From: an uncultured Clostridia bacterium
GTDB taxonomy: Bacteria; Bacillota; Clostridia; Christensenellales; CAG-138
NCBI GenBank assembly: GCA_937894955.1
Contig: CALAXO010000105.1
Span: forward strand, 1 to 12,420
DNA: 12,420 bases
Reading direction: 5' to 3'
Within the stretch, counting starts at the first letter, position 1; each line of letters starts with the position of its first letter. This document shows positions 7,035-12,420 of the stretch, piece by piece. A model generated the notes under the pieces. It was not told the origin of the DNA. It searched no databases and worked only from the letters and a program-made list of their open reading frames with translations. The position numbers were made by a program, and so were the translations under genes.

Positions 7035-7089
7035 TGATTAAACGCGGGCGAATATCAGGGCGTTCCGCGCCCGGTTCCTGCTTTAATCA
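7035..7089 (+). promoter_or_regulatory. rpsB-tsf intercistronic structure 2, just before tsf
   Basis: A perfect 8-bp repeat TGATTAAA (7035-7042) / TTTAATCA (7082-7089) encloses a hairpin GGGCG/CGCCC (7058-7062 with 7068-7072). It ends 19 nt before the tsf ribosome binding site, so it is well placed to influence tsf translation or mRNA stability. No named RNA family is recognised. Confidence 0.5.
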
Positions 7090-7122
7090 GCGATTGCATT
7101 ATAACTACAGGAGGATATTTTA

Positions 7123-8010
7123 ATGGAATTCACCGCTAAAGACGTAATGGCTCTGCGCGAGCGTTCCGGCGCAGGCATGATGGACTGCAAAAAGGCACTC
7201 AAAGAGTGTGACGGCGATATTGAAAAGGCTCTCGACTATCTGCGCGAGAAGAGCCTTGCTGCATCCGCAAAGAAGGCTTCCCGCATTGCGGCAGAAGGTC
7301 TTGTTGACTGCTTTGTTTGCGAAAAATGCGGCGTCGGCGTTATCATCGAAGTCAACTGCGAAACCGACTTTGTTGCAAAGACCGATGATTTCAAAAACCT
7401 TGTTGCTTCCCTTGCAAAGCATGTTGCAAAGAAGAATCCCGCTTCCGTTGAAGATATGATGGCTCAACCCTTCTCCGAAGACGAGAGCAAGACCGTCAGC
7501 GACGTTATCAACGGCGCAGTTGCAAAGATCGGCGAAAAGATCACTATCCGCCGCTTCAATCGCGTTGAAGGCATCGTTGATACCTATGTCCACCTCGGCG
7601 GCAAAATCGGCGTCCTTCTTCAGATCAGCAACAATGATTTCCCCGCTGTTGCGCACGATGTCGCAATGCAGATCGCGGCCGCAAAGCCCACCTGCCTCCG
7701 CAAGGAAGACTGCGACCAGGCCGAACTTGAGCATGAGCGCGAGATTCTCCGCGAACAGGCAAAGAACGATCCCAAGCCCAAGCCCGCTGCAATCATTGAA
7801 AAGATGGTTGAAGGCCGTATCGAAAAGTATTACAAGGAAGTCTGCCTGCTTGAGCAGCCCTTCGTTAAGAACCCCGATGAGAGCGTTTCCCAGATGATCA
7901 ACGGCAGGTTCGAAGTCATCGGCTTCACCCGCTACGAAATGGGCGAAGGTCTCCAGAAGCGCACTGAAGACTTTGCGGCAGAGGTTATGGCTCAGACCAA
8001 AAAGGCATAA
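7123..8010 (+). CDS. tsf: Elongation factor Ts
   Basis: EF-Ts is the nucleotide exchange factor that converts EF-Tu-GDP to EF-Tu-GTP in the cytoplasm. The 295-residue protein has the N-terminal UBA-like domain (VMALRERSGAGMMDCKKAL, residues 8-26), the linker with AAEG, and the EF-Tu-contacting motif TDFVAKTDDF (81-90), followed by the core domains; length is normal. AGGAGG at 7109-7114 sets the ATG at 7123. It is co-transcribed with rpsB, as in most bacteria, and is followed by a strong hairpin. No anomaly is seen. Confidence 0.98.
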   Translation: MEFTAKDVMALRERSGAGMMDCKKALKECDGDIEKALDYLREKSLAASAKKASRIAAEGLVDCFVCEKCGVGVIIEVNCETDFVAKTDDFKNLVASLAKHVAKKNPASVEDMMAQPFSEDESKTVSDVINGAVAKIGEKITIRRFNRVEGIVDTYVHLGGKIGVLLQISNNDFPAVAHDVAMQIAAAKPTCLRKEDCDQAELEHEREILREQAKNDPKPKPAAIIEKMVEGRIEKYYKEVCLLEQPFVKNPDESVSQMINGRFEVIGFTRYEMGEGLQKRTEDFAAEVMAQTKKA

Positions 8011-8078
8011 GTTTGCCTTAAAATCCGCTGTTTGTTCCTTAATTGAATAAACGCGTACATGATTTTTTGCACGTATTC

Positions 8079-8108
8079 AGGCTCCCCGCAGCAAGCTGCG
8101 GGGAGCCT
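8079..8108 (+). terminator. Hairpin terminator of the rpsB-tsf operon
   Basis: A perfect 13-bp GC-rich stem (8079-8091 with 8096-8108) with loop CAAG lies 68 nt behind tsf. The downstream tract is only TTT, so termination may be inefficient or the hairpin may act mainly as a 3' end stabiliser. A smaller repeat TGAATA/TATTCA (8044-8049 with 8074-8079) overlaps its left arm and could compete with it. Confidence 0.7.
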
Positions 8109-8145
8109 GCGGTTTAAACTCGAAAACTGCACTTTAATCCCCTTA

Positions 8146-8163
8146 TTGTTGCGGCAGCAACAA
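8146..8163 (+). repeat. Small perfect hairpin between tsf and the toxin operon
   Basis: TTGTTGC (8146-8152) pairs with GCAACAA (8157-8163) around a 4-nt loop. No T-run follows on either strand. The rest of 8109-8223 shows nothing else. Confidence 0.4.
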
Positions 8164-8223
8164 AAACCTTGAATAAAATTGAATTCCGAAATGAATTTAA
8201 AGCCGCATTTTAATTTATCTGCA

Positions 8224-8252
8224 TTGAAAAAGTCGCCATAATCTGTTATAAT
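8224..8252 (+). promoter_or_regulatory. Promoter of the toxin-immunity operon
   Basis: A -35 TTGAAA (8224-8229), a 17-bp spacer and a perfect extended -10 TGT-TATAAT (-10 at 8247-8252). Transcription would start near 8259, about 30 nt before the first gene. Near-consensus architecture suggests steady expression. Confidence 0.8.
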
Positions 8253-8288
8253 ACCGTAAGTAAAGTTTTATTCCTTTGGAGGAGTGTT

Positions 8289-9635
8289 ATGGATACAGTG
8301 AAAAAAATGTCCCGTGCTGCGTGCTTTGTCACTGCATTGATTGTTGCGGCATCGGTGCTTATGCCATGTTCTGCCGCACAAACCACCAACGAAACAAAGC
8401 GTTATCTCGGTGAAGCTGTGAATGCAGGGCATGACACAGGTTATTCTCAAAATCAGAAAATTAAAGATGACGATCCGCATTTCGGTTGGAAACTCGGTAG
8501 TTTTTATGTTGACGGCTACACTCGTGTTACTGAAAACAAAATCGGAGACCCCGTTTTTCTTAAAACAGTCGGGGATACCGTTACCTTGTGGTTCGAATTA
8601 GCTCAGGACATAGATAAGCTGAACGGAAACGATAAATTGCTTATCAACGATGACAAAAACGGTTATGATGAATATTTTGGAATTGAAAAAACGGATTTCG
8701 GCCGCGGAACGTTGATTGTTAGGCATACGGATTATCGCAACAGTGTCTCAAATCCAATCATATATACCAATTATCTTGCTGCAACCGCAACAAAAGATGC
8801 AGCCGTTGAAGTCAAACTGTGTGAAGAAGGTGACTATGAGGTCGCGCTGAATTATGAAATTCGTAAAAATAACGTGAGTATTTTCGGTTGGAATCCGTTG
8901 CCGACTTATAACGACTACCGCATCTTCTTCCGTTTTTCTGTTAGAAACGGCAACTGCATGGTGTATCCTTTTGACGTTACAACGGGTGCGGAGCTCACAA
9001 ACAGCTCAATAACAGAGAATGGTTTTTACCTGGATCTTGCAAGATCCAGATACCTTAACATCGATATCAAAAAGGAAATACGAAGGACAGGAGCTGAAGG
9101 ACTTACAGAAGACACTCGATTCAATAAACCTGCAAAGGACGGCGAGGTTTACACGGATGAAGGTATCTATATCATTACTGTCAGCAACGTTTACACGAAC
9201 CAAACAACCACAAAAATGATATATGTGGGTACGGATGATGTGTTAAAAGCGCACGTCACTACCGGGCTTTCTATCGTTAATATCGAGAGTCAGCTTGCTG
9301 CCGGTGCAACAGTCGCAAAAGACGGCACACTGATCCCTGCTCCGGATGAAACCTTGCCGCCGATTTACCCCACCGAACAACCGGCTACGGCAGAACCGGA
9401 GAACACTTCCATGCCAAGCGTATCGCCAACGCAAAATGCTGAGTCGACATCCGCTCCGACAGGTAATCGAAAGGAGCGTTCCGTTCTTTGGGTTGGAGTT
9501 ATTATTTCGGTGCTGTTTGTCGGTGGTGCGCTTGCAGCCGGAGCTGCTATCGGAAAGCATCTGAAGAAAACGGGGTTTTTCACAAAAGATCCCGTTAAAA
9601 AAGACTGCTGTTCAGATCGAGGAGGTAAAGAATGA
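8289..9635 (+). CDS. Exported, C-terminally membrane-anchored protein of toxin operon
   Basis: I do not recognise a named family. The 448-residue protein has a signal peptide (residues 1 to about 29, ending CSAA) and a long extracellular, probably beta-rich region (30-340). A Pro/Thr/Ser/Glu-rich linker follows (about 347-393, with repeated P-x-x-P/T-E-x motifs). One transmembrane helix (399-421) and a short basic tail (424-448, containing a Cys pair) end it. It is therefore a type I membrane protein displayed outside the cell on a stalk. GGAGGAG at 8278-8284 sets the ATG at 8289. Its stop overlaps the start of the lipoprotein toxin (ATGA), implying translational coupling and matched amounts. 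This suggests it chaperones, anchors, exports or delivers the toxin; that is inference. A 20-bp perfect palindrome sits inside the gene at 9030-9049. Confidence 0.85.
   Translation: MDTVKKMSRAACFVTALIVAASVLMPCSAAQTTNETKRYLGEAVNAGHDTGYSQNQKIKDDDPHFGWKLGSFYVDGYTRVTENKIGDPVFLKTVGDTVTLWFELAQDIDKLNGNDKLLINDDKNGYDEYFGIEKTDFGRGTLIVRHTDYRNSVSNPIIYTNYLAATATKDAAVEVKLCEEGDYEVALNYEIRKNNVSIFGWNPLPTYNDYRIFFRFSVRNGNCMVYPFDVTTGAELTNSSITENGFYLDLARSRYLNIDIKKEIRRTGAEGLTEDTRFNKPAKDGEVYTDEGIYIITVSNVYTNQTTTKMIYVGTDDVLKAHVTTGLSIVNIESQLAAGATVAKDGTLIPAPDETLPPIYPTEQPATAEPENTSMPSVSPTQNAESTSAPTGNRKERSVLWVGVIISVLFVGGALAAGAAIGKHLKKTGFFTKDPVKKDCCSDRGGKE
9030..9049. repeat. 20-bp perfect palindrome inside the exported-protein gene
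   Basis: The left half CTGGATCTTG is followed directly by its exact complement CAAGATCCAG with no spacer. It encodes part of a Y-L-D-L-A-R-S-R-Y segment. It could form a hairpin in the mRNA or be a dimer-binding site, or be chance. Confidence 0.9.
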
Positions 9636-10891
9636 GGCTTAAACAAATAATAGCACTGCTTCTTGCATGTGCATTTATCACTGGTTGCGTTTCCAAAACG
9701 GAAGTCGGCGATAATCGATATGATTCCAATGCTTCAACGACCGCCTCAGCATCCGCAGCTGTTGCTGAAACAAATGCACCGAACACAGAAACATCTCTCA
9801 TTGTCGTTGATGAACCGGTGATGCCTGAATTCAGCGGACTTGACGACACGGCACTGGTGTCCTATCTTGAGGATTCCGTATATTCTCAACTGGTTGCTGC
9901 GCTTAACAGTGCTGATTATTTTGTCGAAAATGTAAGTGCAGCCTACGTCTCCAGAGAATACCTTGAAGAGATAGCTTACAATTCTCAGGAAAATATTTAT
10001 TTTGGATACACATTGTCCGAAATAGACGAACAATTTCAGGGAACACGGTTTGTTTTCACTCTCGGTGACGATGGAAAAACAGAAGTCCGTGAGTTTCAAA
10101 AATACGATGATACATATGATAGGATTACTCGAAATGTAATCATTGGCTCCGGCGTCATATTGTTGTGCGTCACGGTCTCTGTTGCCTCCGGCGGACTCGG
10201 AGCTCCTGCCGTAAGCATGATTTTTGCCGCATCAGCAAAAAACGCTGCAATCATGGGGCTTTCTTCCGGTCTGTTCAGTGGTGTCACCGCAGGTGTTATT
10301 AAGGGAATCGAAACCCATGATATGGATGAGGCCGTTAAAGCCGCTGCATTCGCCGGCAGCGAAAGCTTTAAATGGGGGGCGATTTCAGGTGCTGTTTCCG
10401 GCGGTGTAAGCGAAGGTTTTGCCCTTAAAGGTGCAACTTTAAACGGCTTGTCAATGAATGAAGCTGCCGCTATTCAAAAAGAGTCCAAACTGCCTTTGGA
10501 TATAATCAAAAGTTTCCATTCAAAAGATGAATACAATGTGTATAAAAATGCCGGACTTGTACTGCAAAAAGTAAACGGGAAGGATGCACTTGTTCAAAAA
10601 ATCGATTGGGACTTCATCGGTGATGCCGAAGACGGACGCACAAACGCACAGCGTGTGGCGGACGGCTTAAGCCCTCTCGGCCCGGACGGCAAGGCTTATG
10701 AACTGCATCATATCGGCCAAAAGAACGATTCTCCGCTTGCAGTTCTTACATATAAGCAACACCGGGGCAATGCACGTGTTCTAAATAAAATCAAAAACGG
10801 CAGTGAAGTCGACCACGGGTACAAATGGCGAAAGCAGGTAAAAGCATTTTGGAAAGACCTTATGACTGAGCAAATGGGAGGTGCAGTATGA
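9632..10891 (+). CDS. Lipoprotein toxin with C-terminal LHH (HNH/EndoVII) nuclease
   Basis: This 419-residue protein is probably a polymorphic toxin. It starts with a lipoprotein signal whose lipobox ends ITGC (modified Cys19), followed by a low-complexity Ser/Ala/Thr linker (25-58) and an uncharacterised extracellular region (60-165). A hydrophobic, Gly/Ala-rich segment follows (168-262, including FKWGAISGAVSGG), which may insert into or cross a membrane. The C-terminal ~95 residues match the LHH nuclease type of the HNH/Endonuclease VII superfamily: the preceding G-x-T-N-x-x-R-x-x-x-G-x-x-P-x-G pattern, then YELHHIGQK (LHH at 358-360) and further histidines H377 and H395. These nucleases cleave DNA or RNA in target cells. 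AGGAGG at 9620-9625 supports the ATG at 9632, which overlaps the previous stop; the stop overlaps the immunity start. A lipid anchor on a nuclease toxin is unusual in Gram-positives, whose toxins more often use LXG/T7SS or wall-associated carriers. Confidence 0.88.
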   Translation: MRLKQIIALLLACAFITGCVSKTEVGDNRYDSNASTTASASAAVAETNAPNTETSLIVVDEPVMPEFSGLDDTALVSYLEDSVYSQLVAALNSADYFVENVSAAYVSREYLEEIAYNSQENIYFGYTLSEIDEQFQGTRFVFTLGDDGKTEVREFQKYDDTYDRITRNVIIGSGVILLCVTVSVASGGLGAPAVSMIFAASAKNAAIMGLSSGLFSGVTAGVIKGIETHDMDEAVKAAAFAGSESFKWGAISGAVSGGVSEGFALKGATLNGLSMNEAAAIQKESKLPLDIIKSFHSKDEYNVYKNAGLVLQKVNGKDALVQKIDWDFIGDAEDGRTNAQRVADGLSPLGPDGKAYELHHIGQKNDSPLAVLTYKQHRGNARVLNKIKNGSEVDHGYKWRKQVKAFWKDLMTEQMGGAV

Positions 10892-11277
10892 CAACACTGA
10901 TAAAAAAATTTCAATCTCTGCAAGCTTTTCGTTCAAGAGGTGCTGCCTCACCGCATGATATTGAAGCAGCAGAAAACACACTCATGCTCAAATTTGCTGA
11001 CGATTACCGCGCGTATGTTGCTGCATTCGGCGCTGCATCCTATTACGGACATGAGCTTACCGGCATATGCAAAGCCGCACGTCTCAATGTTGTAGATGTT
11101 ACGCAAGATGAACGGCAGTATAACTCCGTTCCGGTTGATTGGTATGTCATTGAACAGACAAATATTGACGGAATCGTCATTTGGCAAACAGCAAGCGGAA
11201 CAATTTACGAGACCTGCCCCGGCAGCGAAGCTGATAAAATCTGTGACTCGTTGGAAGAATACATCTCGCTGGAATAA
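10888..11277 (+). CDS. SUKH-family (SMI1/KNR4) immunity protein
   Basis: This 129-residue cytoplasmic protein resembles SMI1/KNR4 (SUKH) proteins, a superfamily whose many bacterial members neutralise nuclease toxins by direct binding. Visible family traits are the opening helix with DIEAAENTLMLKFADDYRAYVAAFG (starting at residue 24), GHELTGI (54-60), then the strands YVIEQTNIDGIVIW (86-99) and GTIYETCPG (104-112), and a terminal helix with SLEEYI. It has no signal peptide, as expected for self-protection against a nuclease acting inside cells. GGGAGG (10876-10881) precedes the ATG, which overlaps the toxin stop (ATGA), a classic toxin-immunity arrangement ensuring co-production. The exact SUKH subgroup cannot be assigned by eye. 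Confidence 0.87.
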   Translation: MTTLIKKFQSLQAFRSRGAASPHDIEAAENTLMLKFADDYRAYVAAFGAASYYGHELTGICKAARLNVVDVTQDERQYNSVPVDWYVIEQTNIDGIVIWQTASGTIYETCPGSEADKICDSLEEYISLE

Positions 11278-11301
11278 AAGCGTATTGGTTATAATAATGC
11301 T

Positions 11302-11358
11302 TGCTGCGGTTCCACTGCTGCCCCTCGGCGGCCGCACATTAGAGGTGGAGCCGCAGCA
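11302..11358. terminator. Long inverted repeat between convergent genes, possible bidirectional terminator
   Basis: TGCTGCGG-T-TCCAC (11302-11315) pairs with its complement at 11345-11358 over 14 bp with one G-U pair. Inside lies a second hairpin GCTGCC/GGCGGC (11317-11322 with 11327-11332). It sits between the stops of the immunity gene (11277) and the acetyltransferase gene (11371), where a bidirectional terminator is expected, but neither side has a T-run. Confidence 0.5.
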
Positions 11359-11370
11359 TCTGAATCGGAT

Positions 11371-11850
11371 TCACAAATCATAAACAGCAATGATTTCATT
11401 GCCGCACATTTCGCCGTTTTCAACAAAGCCGTACTTTCTGTAAATCTCTCTCGCTCTCACATTTTCGGGTTTATATGAAAGCCAAACTTTATCCGCTTTT
11501 CCGAACGGATACGTGCGAATCAGCGCCATTGCTGCGTCCAATGTCTGCCTGCCGAAACCTTTGCCCTGATACTTTTTATCTATCATCAGCCTCCACAGAC
11601 TGTAGTTTTTCTTTATCAATTCACTTTCTTTCTCGTTGCCGACGGTGCCTTTGCCGATCATGATAAAACCGACAAGCGTTTCATCATTATAAACTGCCAA
11701 CGGCAGCGCATTGCCGCCCTCGTTTCTTGTTGCATAGGCTTCCGCCAGACTCTGTATGTTTTCTGCAACAAAATCCTTTTGTTCCTCAAAAGGTTCCAGT
11801 GTGCAAACTTTCCATATGTTTGCATTTGTAATTTCTTTAAAGTTAATCAT
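11371..11850 (-). CDS. GNAT acetyltransferase, spermine/spermidine-type (BltD/PaiA-like)
   Basis: This 159-residue protein transfers an acetyl group from acetyl-CoA to an amine. The GNAT core is clear: a strand pair ending in LVGFIMIG (59-66), motif A with LWRLMIDKKYQGKGFGRQTL (85-104), whose Q95-G-K-G-F-G100 loop binds the CoA pyrophosphate, then VWLSYKPENVRAREIYRKYGF (122-142) as motif B. The spacing and the LWRLMID and YGF patterns resemble polyamine acetyltransferases of the BltD type; the acceptor is inferred. I chose ATG at 11850 over an in-frame TTG six bases upstream because relatives begin M-I-x-F. The ribosome binding site is weak (GGAT about 10 nt upstream) and I find no clear promoter. 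It is convergent with the toxin operon and lies behind a broken gene on the same strand. Confidence 0.9.
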   Translation of the reverse strand: MINFKEITNANIWKVCTLEPFEEQKDFVAENIQSLAEAYATRNEGGNALPLAVYNDETLVGFIMIGKGTVGNEKESELIKKNYSLWRLMIDKKYQGKGFGRQTLDAAMALIRTYPFGKADKVWLSYKPENVRAREIYRKYGFVENGEMCGNEIIAVYDL

Positions 11851-11884
11851 AGTCAAATTTATCCGATTGCAACTCCTGTTTTCA

Positions 11885-12060
11885 TTAAACTTTGTCGAAA
11901 ATCAAAAACTGCATGGTTTCATCAAGCGTTTGAACCGAACAGCCCTTGCTTTCATAATAATTCAGCATTTCGGGCAGTTTGTTTTATCATAGCTTGTTAT
12001 GCAGTCAGACAGCACGTGCACTGTGTGTCCGCTTTTCGCCATGTTACAGATGGTGATGAC
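11885..12060 (-). pseudogene. Frameshifted C-terminal gene fragment, possibly isochorismatase-like
   Basis: Two minus-strand frames join into one sensible protein tail: the first reads through SGHTVHVLSDCITSYDK, and the second continues KLPEMLNYYESKGC and on to a TAA at 11885-11887. They meet at an A-run (T-run on the + strand, 11982-11985) that appears one base short. The joined sequence looks like the end of an isochorismatase/cysteine-hydrolase-type protein (V-H-V-L-S-D-x-x-T-S-Y-D pattern), recognised by eye only. Nothing of the N-terminal part, including the catalytic residues, is present upstream; instead the frame enters a hydrophobic stretch and then the GC-rich hairpin. It is therefore a remnant, or a sequencing indel in an already truncated gene. 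Confidence 0.5.
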
Positions 12061-12146
12061 AATCATCAAAGACAGCGAAAGCAAAGAAAAAATACTGAAA
12101 AAGCCGTAAGCCCTATTGGATAAATAAGTAAGGCAACCGGCTAACC

Positions 12147-12182
12147 CACGAACGGGGCGGAACTTGCCGCCGCCCTTTCGTG
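12147..12182. repeat. GC-rich imperfect hairpin upstream of the RHH gene
   Basis: CACGAA plus GGGGCGG (12147-12160) pairs with CCGCC and TTCGTG (12167-12182), with a bulged G and a small internal loop, about 13 bp around loop AACTTG. Outer bases AGGCA (12131-12135) and TGCCT (12181-12185) add an alternative pairing. No T-run follows. It could be a terminator relic, an element end or an operator region. Confidence 0.5.
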
Positions 12183-12248
12183 CCTACATTGTATCATGTC
12201 TTGCCCCGTAAATCAAGAGAGGACGTGATTATTATCGGCGAGAAAAAA

Positions 12249-12413
12249 ATGGGAAGGCCCACAGATAACCCGCGTACCGAGAAAATCGGATTTCGACTGT
12301 CAAAACAGGAGATCAAAGATATTGAAAAATGCGCGGCCGCTATGGGAACGCAGCGCGTGAACGCCGTAACCGAAGGCATTCGATTGCTGAAAAAAGAATT
12401 GGGCTTGGATTAA
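12249..12413 (+). CDS. Small ribbon-helix-helix DNA-binding protein
   Basis: This 54-residue protein has the Arc/MetJ-type ribbon-helix-helix pattern: a basic N-terminus (MGRPTDNPR), a DNA-contacting strand (EKIGFRLS, 11-18), helix A (KQEIKDIEKCAAAM, 19-32) and helix B (RVNAVTEGIRLLKKEL, 36-51). Such proteins bind DNA as dimers and often occur as small regulators or antitoxins, frequently in mobile regions. The start at 12249 is chosen because relatives commonly begin MGRPTDNP. The frame is open further upstream (GTG at 12225, ATG at 12180), and a GAGGA at 12219-12223 is badly placed for both the GTG and this ATG, so the exact start is uncertain. No partner gene is seen before the window ends. 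Confidence 0.75.
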   Translation: MGRPTDNPRTEKIGFRLSKQEIKDIEKCAAAMGTQRVNAVTEGIRLLKKELGLD

Positions 12414-12420
12414 ACCAAAG

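Noticed and set aside
7120..7734. 204-codon frame antisense to tsf
   Set aside because: Same reason: shadow of a codon-biased housekeeping gene.
11290..11295. TATAAT on the + strand behind the immunity gene
   Set aside because: No -35 at a proper distance and no + strand gene downstream before convergent genes.
11986..12123. Short + strand frame ending in an SKEKILKKP-like tail
   Set aside because: It overlaps the minus-strand gene fragment, has no ribosome binding site and is too short to judge.

Overview
The window looks like a chromosomal segment of a low-to-moderate GC Gram-positive anaerobe, most likely a gut Clostridia (Oscillospiraceae/Ruminococcaceae-like). The case rests on strong AGGAGG ribosome binding sites, sigma-A promoters with 17-bp spacers and extended -10 elements, an rpsB-tsf pair of Firmicutes type, secreted proteins with InlB-like repeats, and a lipoprotein toxin with SUKH-type immunity. 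Genus-level assignment is inference.

Layout. (1) Bases 1-506 (-): N-terminal part of an AAA_14/DUF4143-type ATPase, cut by the window edge, with its own promoter. (2) Bases 719-5235 (-), read right to left: a large secreted von Willebrand factor A (VWA) protein, a 60-residue peptide 21 nt behind it, an HPr-kinase-like protein, and a PqqD-like protein (RiPP recognition element). A good promoter lies about 570 nt upstream, so the transcript would carry a long, hairpin-rich leader. The kinase and PqqD types are known from peptide-modification clusters such as kinase-containing lasso loci, but no lasso cyclase, leader peptidase or radical-SAM enzyme is present here. The 60-residue peptide is the natural candidate substrate. 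This is my best candidate for an undescribed system.

(3) Bases 6076-8108 (+): the housekeeping rpsB-tsf operon (ribosomal protein S2 and EF-Ts), with an S2 leader hairpin, a two-part structured intercistronic region, and a strong hairpin after tsf. (4) Bases 8224-11277 (+): a three-gene operon with its own promoter and two ATGA overlaps: a membrane-anchored exported protein, a lipoprotein toxin ending in an LHH-type HNH/EndoVII nuclease, and a SUKH (SMI1/KNR4) immunity protein. The likely logic is antagonism: a membrane-tethered nuclease, a dedicated surface partner, and self-protection.

(5) Bases 11278-12420: a large inverted repeat between convergent genes, a polyamine-type GNAT acetyltransferase (-), a frameshifted C-terminal gene fragment (-), a GC-rich hairpin, and a small ribbon-helix-helix DNA-binding protein (+) at the edge. 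The fragment and hairpin suggest a past rearrangement or element boundary.

No tRNA, rRNA, CRISPR array, transposase or recombinase gene is visible.
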